36,486 nucleotides of DNA, from NCBI GenBank assembly GCA_030447585.1, contig JAUJOO010000003.1, forward strand, positions 1 to 36,486. The letters run 5' to 3'. The notes under the pieces are model-generated. The model ran no database searches. It saw only the letters and a list, made by a program, of their open reading frames with translations, and was not told the DNA's origin. Within the stretch, counting starts at the first letter, position 1. Every line of letters starts with the position of its first letter. The position numbers and the translations under genes are program-made. This DNA comes from Nocardioidaceae bacterium. GTDB taxonomy: Bacteria; Actinomycetota; Actinomycetes; Propionibacteriales; Nocardioidaceae. Shown in pieces: positions 8,182 through 14,971 of this stretch.

Positions 8182-8490
8182 GTGGAACGGATCGTGGAGC
8201 GCGTCCAGCTCGGCGTGCGGATGGAGAAACGTATGGTTCAGGTGCTGAAGGCCCTGGCCGAGTTCGAGGACATCACCCTCGGAGAACTGATGGAGAAGAT
8301 TGTGCTGCACTCCTTCGACCCCGTGCCGGGCGACGAGGGCGAATCCTGTGCCAGCCCTCACAGCCGACGAGAACTGGAGGCAATCGGCCGGCTACGGGAA
8401 GTATTCGGCATGGACTACGAGGTGCACGCCACCCGCGATTTCGTACAGCACGCGAACGGTTCCGAGGCAGAGGTGGGCGAGCCCGACTAG
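8182..8490 (+). CDS. small conserved protein with helical ribbon-helix-helix-like core
   Basis: A 102-residue protein starting at GTG 8182 with GAGAGGA seven bases upstream. The N-terminal half reads E-R-V-Q-L-G-V-R-M-E-K-R-M-V then helices V-L-K-A-L-A-E-F and T-L-G-E-L-M-E-K-I-V-L-H, a strand-helix-helix order compatible with a ribbon-helix-helix fold; the C-terminal half has a second helix (R-R-E-L-E-A-I-G-R-L-R) and G-M-D-Y-E-V-H-A. I recall similar actinobacterial proteins annotated only as hypothetical. The dyad upstream would suit a self-regulating DNA-binding protein, but no function is established. Confidence 0.6.
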   Translation: MERIVERVQLGVRMEKRMVQVLKALAEFEDITLGELMEKIVLHSFDPVPGDEGESCASPHSRRELEAIGRLREVFGMDYEVHATRDFVQHANGSEAEVGEPD

Positions 8491-8712
8491 AACTTGGGCC
8501 GAGGGGTGTGGCCGGCGGACGGGTCTCTCGTCTCCCTGGGAAGTCTGCGAGGATCGCTCAACTGCCAACCACCTACGGCACCTCCGGCATTCGGGCGGCT
8601 TTGACCGGGCTAATCTTGGTTGTCCCAGCGGGATGCCACTTTCGACGGATTGATCACGGCTTGCCGGCGATCCCCGACCGGACCAGCATCGGCCGCGGCG
8701 AAGGGAGCGTCG

Positions 8713-8949
8713 ATGGCGAGGTTCATGTTCGTGTCCGGTAGTCAGCGCCTGCTCTACCTCGACGCGTTCGTGCCGACCAACCGAGACTGCTGCTACACGA
8801 TGACAGCGCCCACGCAGATTGACTTGATAGATCAGATTGCTAGCGCCGCAATATGGAACGCAAAGGCAAGGCTCGTCCAGCAGGCAAGCCATGAAAGGAA
8901 AAACCCGGGGCGCAGCCGAAGCCGGGTAGGGCAAAGGGCGACACATTGA
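8713..8949 (+). CDS. hypothetical protein, 78 aa
   Basis: ATG 8713 is preceded by AAGGGAG about seven bases upstream. The N-terminal part (M-A-R-F-M-F-V-S-G-S-Q-R-L-L-Y-L-D-A-F-V) looks like a folded domain start and a helix follows (L-I-D-Q-I-A-S-A-A-I-W-N); the end is rich in Arg and Ser. I recognise no family. GC content is a little lower than in the neighbours. The gene is plausible but may be a chance frame. The 220 bases before it hold nothing identifiable. Confidence 0.3.
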   Translation: MARFMFVSGSQRLLYLDAFVPTNRDCCYTMTAPTQIDLIDQIASAAIWNAKARLVQQASHERKNPGRSRSRVGQRATH

Positions 8950-8985
8950 GGACGCGCACCCCAAGAGGCGGGCGCTGCGCGGTTT

Positions 8986-9579
8986 CTAGGAGGCGGACGC
9001 CTTACCGAGCTGCATGACGGCCGTGGTGATGGCATCGCCGAGCGTGTCGACGAACTCTGCGGTGTCGTGGCGTAGGACGAAGATCCAGGCGAAGACCGGG
9101 CCGACGAGCAAGGCATGGACTGCTTGTATCGGTGGCTTGACGGACAGCTCGCCTCGTGCGACTGCCCGGGTGAGGACGGCGTCGATGCACACCTGTTCCC
9201 GGACGAGGAAGGCTTCTTCCAGTTGGTGCGCCAGTGCTGGATCCTGTCCGAGCTCCTGCAGCAGCGCCGGGAGAACCTGCCGGGCGAGCGGGTTGTCCTG
9301 GCTTTTGACTACGTCAAGCAGCAAGGCACTCAGGTCCGCCCCCAGCGAGCCCTGGTCTACGGGCGGCTCGATGTCGAACGCATGCACGGCGGCAGCAAAG
9401 ATCATGGTGTTCTTGCCAGTGAATCGCCGGTAGATCGCGGCTTTGCCGACTCCCGCCCGTTCGGCCACCGCGTCCATGGTCAGGCCGGCTGGTCCGTTGA
9501 GGGACAACTCATGCCGGGCGGCATCGAGCACCGCCTCGTCGATGCGAGCCTCTCTAGGGCGTCCTCTCGCCTTGACCAT
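8986..9579 (-). CDS. TetR/AcrR family transcriptional regulator
   Basis: This 197-residue repressor has a TetR N-terminal helix-turn-helix: G-R-P-R-E, I-D-E-A-V-L-D-A-A-R, then G-L-T-M-D-A-V-A-E-R-A-G-V-G-K-A-A-I-Y-R-R-F (residues about 30-52). The C-terminal ligand domain has L-L-Q-E-L-G-Q-D-P and E-F-V-D-T-L-G-D-A, as in the TetR_C_11-like group. ATG 9579 (M-V-K-A-R-G-R-P) is the usual start; an in-frame codon at 9591 would add four residues. It is divergent from the membrane-protein genes starting at 9658, with an imperfect palindrome between them, so it probably represses them and itself. The inducer is unknown. Confidence 0.85.
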   Translation of the reverse strand: MVKARGRPREARIDEAVLDAARHELSLNGPAGLTMDAVAERAGVGKAAIYRRFTGKNTMIFAAAVHAFDIEPPVDQGSLGADLSALLLDVVKSQDNPLARQVLPALLQELGQDPALAHQLEEAFLVREQVCIDAVLTRAVARGELSVKPPIQAVHALLVGPVFAWIFVLRHDTAEFVDTLGDAITTAVMQLGKASAS

Positions 9580-9602
9580 GGCCGCCAGCATATGGCACCC
9601 TA

Positions 9603-9614
9603 AGTTTCGGAACT
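9603..9614. promoter_or_regulatory. candidate TetR operator
   Basis: AGTTTCGGAACT is palindromic except for its fifth and eighth bases and lies in the AT-rich 78-base gap between the divergent TetR gene and the gene at 9658. The shape resembles the AGTT-N4-AACT sites of many TetR regulators. A direct repeat GTATC-GTATC follows at 9619-9628 and may belong to the promoter. Confidence 0.45.
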
Positions 9615-9657
9615 AAAAGTATCGTATCAGAGGCTAGCGAATGAAAGTAGGTGGGCA

Positions 9658-10101
9658 GTGAACATTCGGCGATTGCGGCTCTGGGCGGGCGGGATCATGG
9701 TGGCGCAGGGGGTGGTGCACGTGGCGCTGTCGGCCGCCGCAGCTCGCGGCATGGTCCCGATTTGGCTCGACGGCGGGCTGTGGGGCACCAACACTCCCGG
9801 CGCCGACGGCGGTGAGATGGTTCAGGCCGCGGCGTACTTCTGGAGCGGGCCCGCGAGCTTCGCCGTCCCCTGGCTGGGGCTCGGAGCGCTGGTCCTGTGG
9901 CTGGGTCGTAACAGCTATCCAGTGCCTGCATTCATCGGCTGGGTCATCGGCGTGTGGGGAGCGACGTGTGCCGCTATCGCCGGACCTACAACCCCGTTTG
10001 CCACGGCGCTCATCCCGGCCGCGCTGCTCGTCGTGGCCGCTTCCCGAGAGAGTCGCAACCCGGCGGCAGCGGAGCCCCGTCAGCCGCTGACGACGCCATG
10101 A
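9658..10101 (+). CDS. small integral membrane protein, DUF6463-like
   Basis: A 147-residue protein with about four hydrophobic helices (residues 6-27, 65-84, 90-110, 112-128). The first helix carries M-V-A-Q-G-V-V-H-V-A-L, similar to the helix-histidine start of DUF6463 membrane proteins, and a W-S-G-P segment precedes the second. GTG 9658 has AGGTGGG upstream. Its TGA overlaps the ATG of the next gene, also a small membrane protein of the same general type. It is likely controlled by the divergent TetR. Transport or drug-response roles are guesses. Confidence 0.55.
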   Translation: MNIRRLRLWAGGIMVAQGVVHVALSAAAARGMVPIWLDGGLWGTNTPGADGGEMVQAAAYFWSGPASFAVPWLGLGALVLWLGRNSYPVPAFIGWVIGVWGATCAAIAGPTTPFATALIPAALLVVAASRESRNPAAAEPRQPLTTP

Positions 10102-10469
10102 CCCAGAAGACGCTTTCAGCCCAGAAAAGGACGTCCGTGCTGTCGCCAAAGGACGCAGCGGCGAGACGTCGGTCCCGTCCATTGGCTGGCCCTGTTCTGA
10201 TCGGGATCAGCGCCCTCCACATCGCCGCTACGCCGTTGTTCCACGCCCCGGCTGTGGAAGCCATCATCGACCAAGGAGCAGGCAACGCCGTCGACTCCGG
10301 TGGGAAGCTGCTCGACGCCCGTGCCGCGGCATTCTGGTACCTCGCCACCGGGTTCACCGTGGCTCTCCTGGGCTATCTCACGTGGTGGATTGAGCAGATC
10401 GCGGTGCTTGGGCGAGTCCGGCAGCATCCCCGCAGCGAGCAACGGACGGTGCTTTTGGAGCTGCCTTGA
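10098..10469 (+). CDS. DUF6463-type membrane protein, probably C-terminally truncated
   Basis: ATG 10098 overlaps the upstream TGA. After a basic N-terminus there is a membrane helix (A-G-P-V-L-I-G-I-S-A-L-H-I-A-A-T-P-L-F), a soluble segment, and A-A-A-F-W-Y-L-A-T-G-F-T-V-A-L-L-G-Y-L, the paired-helix core of DUF6463. After W-W-I-E-Q the sequence becomes hydrophilic and unlike the family, which normally continues with one or two more helices. The last 30 codons therefore look like junction sequence, pointing to a deletion between this gene and the next. The stop overlaps the TTG start proposed for the DUF2867 gene. Confidence 0.5.
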   Translation: MTQKTLSAQKRTSVLSPKDAAARRRSRPLAGPVLIGISALHIAATPLFHAPAVEAIIDQGAGNAVDSGGKLLDARAAAFWYLATGFTVALLGYLTWWIEQIAVLGRVRQHPRSEQRTVLLELP

Positions 10470-11014
10470 GCCGCGCTGGGGCCGCATGGCGCGAGGGCCT
10501 GCCGCCAGCCGTCGAGGGCCTACTCGTCGACGCCGACCACGTCGACGTGAAGACTGTCCTGGGTGAGCCGAGCTTGCGCCAGTTCCTGGCAGCGGCGATG
10601 TCCTGGCAGCCAGCATGGATGCAGTTGCTGTTTCGAGGCCGAGAAGTGCTGGCGCGGCTGCTCAGACTCGACCACCCCGACATGCCATCGATGCCGACCA
10701 TGCGGCTGCGGCCTGAAGAGGTGTCCTTCGCGCCGGGCGCGAGCGTCTGGTTCTTCACCGTGATCGCTGGTGTCGAGGGGCACTACATCGTCCTCGAGGC
10801 CGCGGACAATCACCTGACCGGTGTCCTGGCGATCGTGTGCGAGCCTGCTGCATCGACCCCTGAAGAGAACCGCTTCCGTGTCATCACCGTCGTGCGTCAC
10901 CACCGATGGACGGGACGCCTGTACTTCGCGGTGGTGCGCCCGTTCCACCACCTCGTCGTCGCCAGCATGACCCGCGCCGCGGCTGTCGGCAGCACCGTCC
11001 CCAAGCGGGCATGA
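10466..11014 (+). CDS. DUF2867 domain protein
   Basis: A 182-residue soluble protein with family-typical blocks: W-F-F-T-V-I-A-G-V-E-G-H-Y, D-N-H-L-T-G-V-L-A-I-V, F-R-V-I-T-V-V-R-H-H-R-W-T-G-R-L-Y-F and V-R-P-F-H-H-L-V-V-A-S-M. DUF2867 proteins have a lipid- or ligand-binding fold and no assigned reaction. The start is uncertain: TTG 10466 overlaps the preceding stop, no in-frame ATG lies near, and the natural N-terminus may have been lost in the junction. It is co-directional with the TetR-controlled membrane genes. Confidence 0.6.
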   Translation: MSRAGAAWREGLPPAVEGLLVDADHVDVKTVLGEPSLRQFLAAAMSWQPAWMQLLFRGREVLARLLRLDHPDMPSMPTMRLRPEEVSFAPGASVWFFTVIAGVEGHYIVLEAADNHLTGVLAIVCEPAASTPEENRFRVITVVRHHRWTGRLYFAVVRPFHHLVVASMTRAAAVGSTVPKRA

Positions 11015-11107
11015 CTCTCTGTTCGCTCCGGTGCGGCAGCGACTGAGTGGTATGGGTCGACCCGGTTCCTGCGACCACCTGAAGGCCACTCCGCGGACTT
11101 CCCAAAG

Positions 11108-12232
11108 TCAGGTGCAGCGGAAGACGGTGCGTCCCTGCGCGCCCGCGGTCTCCTGGATCGCGACGACGTCGCGGATGACGTCGAGCACGTGGGCCAGCGG
11201 CAACGGGGCGTCGGCCACCTTGAGATGGCGGTTTGTCACCGCCACCGGGTGCCACCAGGCGCCGTCGGCGGCCAGGGTGGGCTCGGGCTCGACCGTGTCG
11301 ATGGTGATCTCAACGCCGTCATCGGCGTACCCCTCCTGGGCGACGGGCCGGATCAGGCGGTCCTTCTCCTGGATCCCGAGGCCGGCCAGAGCCTGGCTCA
11401 GGTCACCGGCGGCTGCGGCGTCCCGGGGGAGGAATGTTGCCGCGACCCTGACCGTAAAATCAAGCTCCCGGGCGATTCGGATCCCTGCCAAGGCCTTGGC
11501 GTGCGACCCGGCGCCACGCTGGCGGTCGTGAAGCTCAGCCCCGGCTGAGTCGAGGCTGACCTGGAGGGTTACCCGGTCCCGGTCGAATGACTCGAGGGTC
11601 GCCCGACGTCGTCCGCGCTCGAAGACCATCGCGTTGGTCAGCAGCGTGACCGGCACCTGCGCCGAGGTGAGCGACACCAGTTCTTCGAGCTCCGGGTGCA
11701 GGAAGGGTTCGCCGCCCGTGATGAGCAGCTCCCGCCCGCCCTGGGCGGCGAACTCTTCGGCGGCCTCGGCAGCGACGCTGACCGGCATGAGCCGCGGTGC
11801 TGTCTGTGGCGACGAGGCGGCGCAGCAGTAGGAGCACGCGAGGTTGCAGTGGAAGTTGGAGTAGAGCCACAACCGGGTGCCGACCGGCGCCGGGGCTCCG
11901 GAGGTGTACTCCAGAGCCGGCAGCGGGCTCGGCGGCACGGCGACCGTGGAACGACCCCTCTCGATCCAAAGCTGCCAGGGCCCGCTGCCCGTGACCGCGT
12001 CCGCACCGACATCGCGGACGCCGAGCAGGTCGTGCCCCGCCAGCCGCGCCCACGCCGGCAGGTCTGCCAGCACCGATGGTTCCCGGGTGTGCAGCAGCAG
12101 GACCTCGCCCTCCTCGATGCGACGCATTCGTGCCATGAGAGCGAGCAGGAGGCCACTGCCGCAGTCCATGTCACCCCCGTCGTACTCAAGGGCGACAACG
12201 ACGTGGGCGGTTGGTGGCGACAGGCTCGACAT
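11108..12232 (-). CDS. TusA-like domain fused to radical SAM enzyme
   Basis: This 374-residue protein begins with a TusA-like sulfur-carrier domain (about 1-95): Cys24 in D-M-D-C-G-S-G-L-L-L, then L-P-A-W-A-R-L-A-G-H-D-L-L. From about residue 118 a radical SAM barrel follows, with the [4Fe-4S] motif C-N-L-A-C-S-Y-C (Cys129, Cys133, Cys136) and L-L-I-T-G-G-E-P-F for SAM binding. No SPASM-type cysteine cluster is seen, but the protein ends in V-F-R-C-T with a lone C-terminal cysteine. It is last in a four-gene operon, 14 bases after the DsrE-like gene. The likely role is a radical reaction supplied with sulfur by its own carrier domain; the substrate is unknown and no precursor peptide gene is visible next to it. 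The assignments of domains are firm, the reaction is not. Confidence 0.8.
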   Translation of the reverse strand: MSSLSPPTAHVVVALEYDGGDMDCGSGLLLALMARMRRIEEGEVLLLHTREPSVLADLPAWARLAGHDLLGVRDVGADAVTGSGPWQLWIERGRSTVAVPPSPLPALEYTSGAPAPVGTRLWLYSNFHCNLACSYCCAASSPQTAPRLMPVSVAAEAAEEFAAQGGRELLITGGEPFLHPELEELVSLTSAQVPVTLLTNAMVFERGRRRATLESFDRDRVTLQVSLDSAGAELHDRQRGAGSHAKALAGIRIARELDFTVRVAATFLPRDAAAAGDLSQALAGLGIQEKDRLIRPVAQEGYADDGVEITIDTVEPEPTLAADGAWWHPVAVTNRHLKVADAPLPLAHVLDVIRDVVAIQETAGAQGRTVFRCT

Positions 12233-12246
12233 GGACGTGGCAGCTC

Positions 12247-12606
12247 TCAGAACGACAGCGAGGAAGCGCCATCGGCCAGCAGCGCCACCAGGGTCGCTCC
12301 ACCCACGATGCTCGCGCCGTCGATCAGGTCGTCCTCGCCGATGCCGCGCTTCTTCGCGCAGGGGCTGCAGACAAGGAACGTGCCGCCCGCCTCCACATAG
12401 CCGGCGACCAGCTCCGCCATCGGCGCGAACCCCTCCTCGTGGAGCTCGTCGGCGACGCCCTTGGCGGCCAGCCGGGTGCCCTCGGAGGACAGGAAGACGG
12501 TCGTCTGCTGGGCGGAAGCCACGGATGCTCCAGCGACCACCATCGCGACGCTGGTGCGGTCGACGTCGTCGACGGAGTGGGTCAGGTTGATCACGAGTCC
12601 ATTCAT
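12247..12606 (-). CDS. DsrE family sulfur-relay protein
   Basis: A 119-residue DsrE/DsrF-like protein: N-terminal strand G-L-V-I-N-L-T, helix V-D-R-T-S-V-A-M-V-V-A-G, T-T-V-F-L-S-S-E-G, a long helical middle, and F-L-V-C-S-P-C-A-K-K-R-G-I with Cys80 and Cys83, the position of the persulfide-carrying cysteine in this family. AGGAG lies six bases before ATG 12606. It follows the TusA-like gene by 22 bases. In known systems DsrE proteins exchange sulfane sulfur with TusA; here it would link the free TusA-like protein to the TusA-radical SAM fusion. It is cytoplasmic. Confidence 0.8.
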   Translation of the reverse strand: MNGLVINLTHSVDDVDRTSVAMVVAGASVASAQQTTVFLSSEGTRLAAKGVADELHEEGFAPMAELVAGYVEAGGTFLVCSPCAKKRGIGEDDLIDGASIVGGATLVALLADGASSLSF

Positions 12607-12628
12607 GGATGCTCCTGTCGGTTGCTGT

Positions 12629-12919
12629 TCAGTGCTTGGGTAGGTCTGTGCTCAGCCGCCACGGATGGTGGCTGTCGGTCTGCTGGGCAGTGGCCGAGGT
12701 CTGCAGGTCGTAGTAGCACCGACCGTTCTCATCGACGCCGCGAGACAAGAAGTCGTGTCCGGTGAGATGGCACCAGGCCGGCAGATCCACGGCAGCCGCA
12801 GGGTCGCTGGCGAGCAGGCGCATCCTGGTGCGGGGCGGCACGAGCCGGGCGCGCGCAGCGAGCACCAGCAACAGCTCGCCGCAGGCACGCTCGCCCCCGT
12901 CGACGACGTCCACACTCAT
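12629..12919 (-). CDS. TusA-like sulfur carrier protein
   Basis: A 96-residue small protein with the TusA order: V-D-V-V-D, Cys13 in E-R-A-C-G-E-L-L-L-V-L, helix to L-V-P-P-R-T-R-M-R-L-L-A-S-D-P-A-A-A-V-D and L-P-A-W-C-H-L-T-G-H-D-F-L. The classical C-P-x-P is replaced by C-G-x-L, as in the fusion protein of the same operon, so both belong to one variant group. Two further cysteines (in A-W-C-H and G-R-C-Y-Y) are present. ATG 12919 follows GGAG and overlaps the stop of the DoxD-like gene. The role is probably transfer of persulfide sulfur from the membrane protein side to DsrE. Confidence 0.75.
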   Translation of the reverse strand: MSVDVVDGGERACGELLLVLAARARLVPPRTRMRLLASDPAAAVDLPAWCHLTGHDFLSRGVDENGRCYYDLQTSATAQQTDSHHPWRLSTDLPKH

Positions 12920-13824
12920 GGCGACTCCGCGGTGCGGCTCGTTGCGACGCGGCTACCGACGAATACCGCAACCAGCGCCACGGAGAAGAGGTACGCCGCG
13001 GACGTGGGGGAACCGCCGAGGAGAGGGTCGCTGAACCCCAGCTGGACGTGCAGGGAGAGCCCGGCCAGGAGAGCCAGCACGGCTGCTCCCAGGGCGAGGC
13101 GCGCCGGTCCACCCCTCGCGATCAGCAGGATCAGCACACCAGCCGCAATGAGGACGAGGCCGCCGAGGAGGTTGTACTCACCGACGCTGAGTGACAGGGC
13201 CGTCGACTGAAGACCGACTCCGCTCGCGGCGAGCGGGTCACCCAGCGACAGCAGGGCGGCGATCACCCCCATTACCACCGACAGGCCCCCCCACACGAAC
13301 CCCAGTGCGTTGCCGGTGTCGAGGCGGGCTCGCACCGAATCCACGGCGAGCAGCCGGCCTGCGGGACTGAAGAGGAGCAATCCGTGGGCACCCATCATCA
13401 ACCAGTATGACCACGGCCACTCATGGGGAGCGAATGCCACAGACAGGCCGATGGCCACTGACTGGGCCAGCCCGATGGCGGCGGCTGCACGCACCCACGC
13501 GCCGGTCAACAGCAGCACCGCGAGCGCTGTCTCGGTCAACAGCACGGCCCAGCCGAAGGCCGAGAAGTTGGGCAGGACGAGGTGCTCGACGAGCCAGCTG
13601 TACGGCGGGAAGACGGGGTGGCTCACGGCGTAGCTGGTGAACTTGAACAGCCCACTTCCGCTGTCCTGCCCGAAGTCGGGGGCGCGCTTCCACGACACGT
13701 TGTAGAGCCACATGAGCCCGACCAAGATCCGCAACGCCGCCGCCGCCCATGCTTGGCTTCGCGGACCGTCATGGACTGCGGGAGCCAGTAGCCAGCGAAG
13801 TGTCGCCTGGGGGAAGCCTTTCAA
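12916..13824 (-). CDS. DoxD/DoxX-type membrane protein (thiosulfate:quinone oxidoreductase-like)
   Basis: This 302-residue protein has about seven or eight hydrophobic helices. It opens with A-L-R-I-L-V-G-L-M-W-L-Y-N-V-S-W-K, the G-x-x-W-L helix of DoxD/TQO small-subunit proteins, followed by a soluble loop with a tryptophan-rich P-F/Y motif and E-T-A-L-A-V-L-L-L-T-G. DoxD takes part in thiosulfate oxidation coupled to quinone in archaea; the actinobacterial function is not proven. The start is TTG 13824, with GAGGAG nine bases upstream and no better codon. It is first of the operon and shares an ATGA with the TusA-like gene. Its place suggests it receives or oxidises sulfur compounds at the membrane. 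Confidence 0.75.
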   Translation of the reverse strand: MKGFPQATLRWLLAPAVHDGPRSQAWAAAALRILVGLMWLYNVSWKRAPDFGQDSGSGLFKFTSYAVSHPVFPPYSWLVEHLVLPNFSAFGWAVLLTETALAVLLLTGAWVRAAAAIGLAQSVAIGLSVAFAPHEWPWSYWLMMGAHGLLLFSPAGRLLAVDSVRARLDTGNALGFVWGGLSVVMGVIAALLSLGDPLAASGVGLQSTALSLSVGEYNLLGGLVLIAAGVLILLIARGGPARLALGAAVLALLAGLSLHVQLGFSDPLLGGSPTSAAYLFSVALVAVFVGSRVATSRTAESP

Positions 13825-13901
13825 CGCTGCTTACTCCTCAAGAGTGTGACGTGCACTTCTCGGGCCGTTCGTGCCACCGCCGTCGCTGACACGGTAGCGG
13901 T

Positions 13902-13921
13902 GGACAGCGTAGAAACTGTCC
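13902..13921. promoter_or_regulatory. perfect inverted repeat in sulfur-operon promoter region
   Basis: GGACAG at 13902-13907 and CTGTCC at 13916-13921 flank an 8-base spacer. On the minus strand the spacer contains TACGCT, a possible -10 element, about 75 bases before the TTG of the DoxD-like gene. It is a plausible operator for the operon. The surrounding 13825-14037 holds no gene. Confidence 0.4.
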
Positions 13922-14037
13922 GGTCAGGCCGTACGGTAAGCGATTCGTAAGCCGAGCGGACCAGACCGCTTGATCACGTTGGTCACTTCAGATTACGCGG
14001 TCAGCCCGCGACCGGCCGAAGTCGGAGCGTAACCATG

Positions 14038-14172
14038 TCAAGTATCCCCCGCGTCGCACCGCGTCCGTTCGTGTACGACGTCCTGAGCGGCCTCGTCCAG
14101 ATGTGCCGGGGGCAGATCTGGTTCCCGCAGTACTCCGCGAGCCACCGCCAGCGCGTGGATCGGGTCGGCGAC
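14038..14172 (-). mobile_element. IS110-family transposase fragment
   Basis: Read on the minus strand, this stretch gives D-P-I-H-A-L-A-V-A-R-G-V-L-R-E-P-D-L-P-P-A, then H-L-D-E-A, V-V-H-E-R-T-R and a TGA at 14038-14040. This matches the central part of IS110/IS116 transposases (D-x-I-D-A-x-A-I-A-R, L-R-E-P-D-L-P, E-R-T-R) with an internal deletion between the last two blocks. Both ends are lost and no terminal repeats are visible. It is a dead scrap marking an old insertion between the sulfur operon and the DUF2231 gene. Confidence 0.55.
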
Positions 14173-14193
14173 GGCTGGTGGGGGTATCGGCGG

Positions 14194-14766
14194 CTAGGTG
14201 CGGTGCTCGTCGCCGGGCAGGAGATCGGTCTCGGACTCGTGCCACACGGGGGAGTCGGTAGCGGTCTCGACGTTGAAGCCGTAGTCATACACCAGTGACC
14301 CGCCGATTGCCGCGCCGATGGTCGTGAGCGTAGCCGCAAGGACCGACAAGACGAGGATCAGCAGTGGAGTCGCTGAGTCGTCGTCATAGGTGGTCAGCCG
14401 AAGGATGATCAGCGTGAGCACGAGAAGGGTGACGGTGATCATCACGAGCGCGTGCGCGTTGACAGTCCGCCACGCCTGCGTACGCCGGGGTGTCGATGCG
14501 ACCCAGTCGGCAATGCCCGTCGCGACAGTCAGCAGTGATACGACGCCGCCGCCGATGAGGACGAATGTGCCGGCGCGGTAGAGGTCGCGCGCCAGGTCAC
14601 CGCTGGTCAGTACCGAGATGACGTCGAAAGCCGCAGCGAGGACGTAAGCGCCGACCGGGATGTCGGTCAGTGGCGGATGCAGCGGCTTGCCCGCCATCCC
14701 GCGCAGGCCATGGAACTCTCGCCCGCGCATCTCGAACGCGGGTCGGAACGAAAACAGGCGGGGCAT
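14194..14766 (-). CDS. DUF2231 membrane protein
   Basis: A 190-residue integral membrane protein with the DUF2231 signature G-K-P-L-H-P-P-L-T-D-I-P-V-G near residue 25 and four membrane helices (about 40-55, 68-88, 105-125, 132-152). The family's function is unknown; members are often near haem or redox proteins. ATG 14766 has GGAGG upstream. It has its own strong promoter with an overlapping palindrome (see the next entry). A second, distant DUF2231 protein is encoded at 25938. Confidence 0.8.
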   Translation of the reverse strand: MPRLFSFRPAFEMRGREFHGLRGMAGKPLHPPLTDIPVGAYVLAAAFDVISVLTSGDLARDLYRAGTFVLIGGGVVSLLTVATGIADWVASTPRRTQAWRTVNAHALVMITVTLLVLTLIILRLTTYDDDSATPLLILVLSVLAATLTTIGAAIGGSLVYDYGFNVETATDSPVWHESETDLLPGDEHRT

Positions 14767-14799
14767 CGCGGTCCTCCACCGTTGCTACACAGTTTAACC

Positions 14800-14842
14800 A
14801 ATGACCGTTTTCATTATTGGATTCCCCGCAGGCGTATGTCAA
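14800..14842 (-). promoter_or_regulatory. sigma-70-type promoter with overlapping palindromic operator
   Basis: On the minus strand TTGACA (14842-14837) is followed after 18 bases by AATAAT (14818-14813), an unusually good housekeeping promoter for this GC-rich DNA. Overlapping the -10 is the palindrome AATGA-N6-TCATT (14800-14815). A related stretch, ATGACAATGGTC, lies just upstream of the -35 near 14846-14857 and resembles ATGAAAACGGTC inside the palindrome. Fur/Zur-type regulators use AT-rich dyads of this kind, but the identity of the regulator is inference. Confidence 0.55.
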
Positions 14843-14971
14843 GGACCATTGTCATAACTAGTCGTCAGGCGGCCGGACCCCGTCCGAGCAGGTCATCGAG
14901 ATCCGTTCAGGAGCACCGAACGCCAGCTCACAGACCGCTGACGGGACGGGCAGGCCCAGGCGCCCGCCGCC

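Noticed and set aside
13867-13880. GGTGGCACGAACG on the minus strand, similar to a T-box core
   Set aside because: It lacks the ACCGCG end, Stem I, a specifier loop and a sequestrator; the resemblance is chance.
14035-14298. 87-codon plus-strand frame
   Set aside because: It lies opposite the IS110 fragment and the DUF2231 3' end, has no ribosome site and no natural composition.
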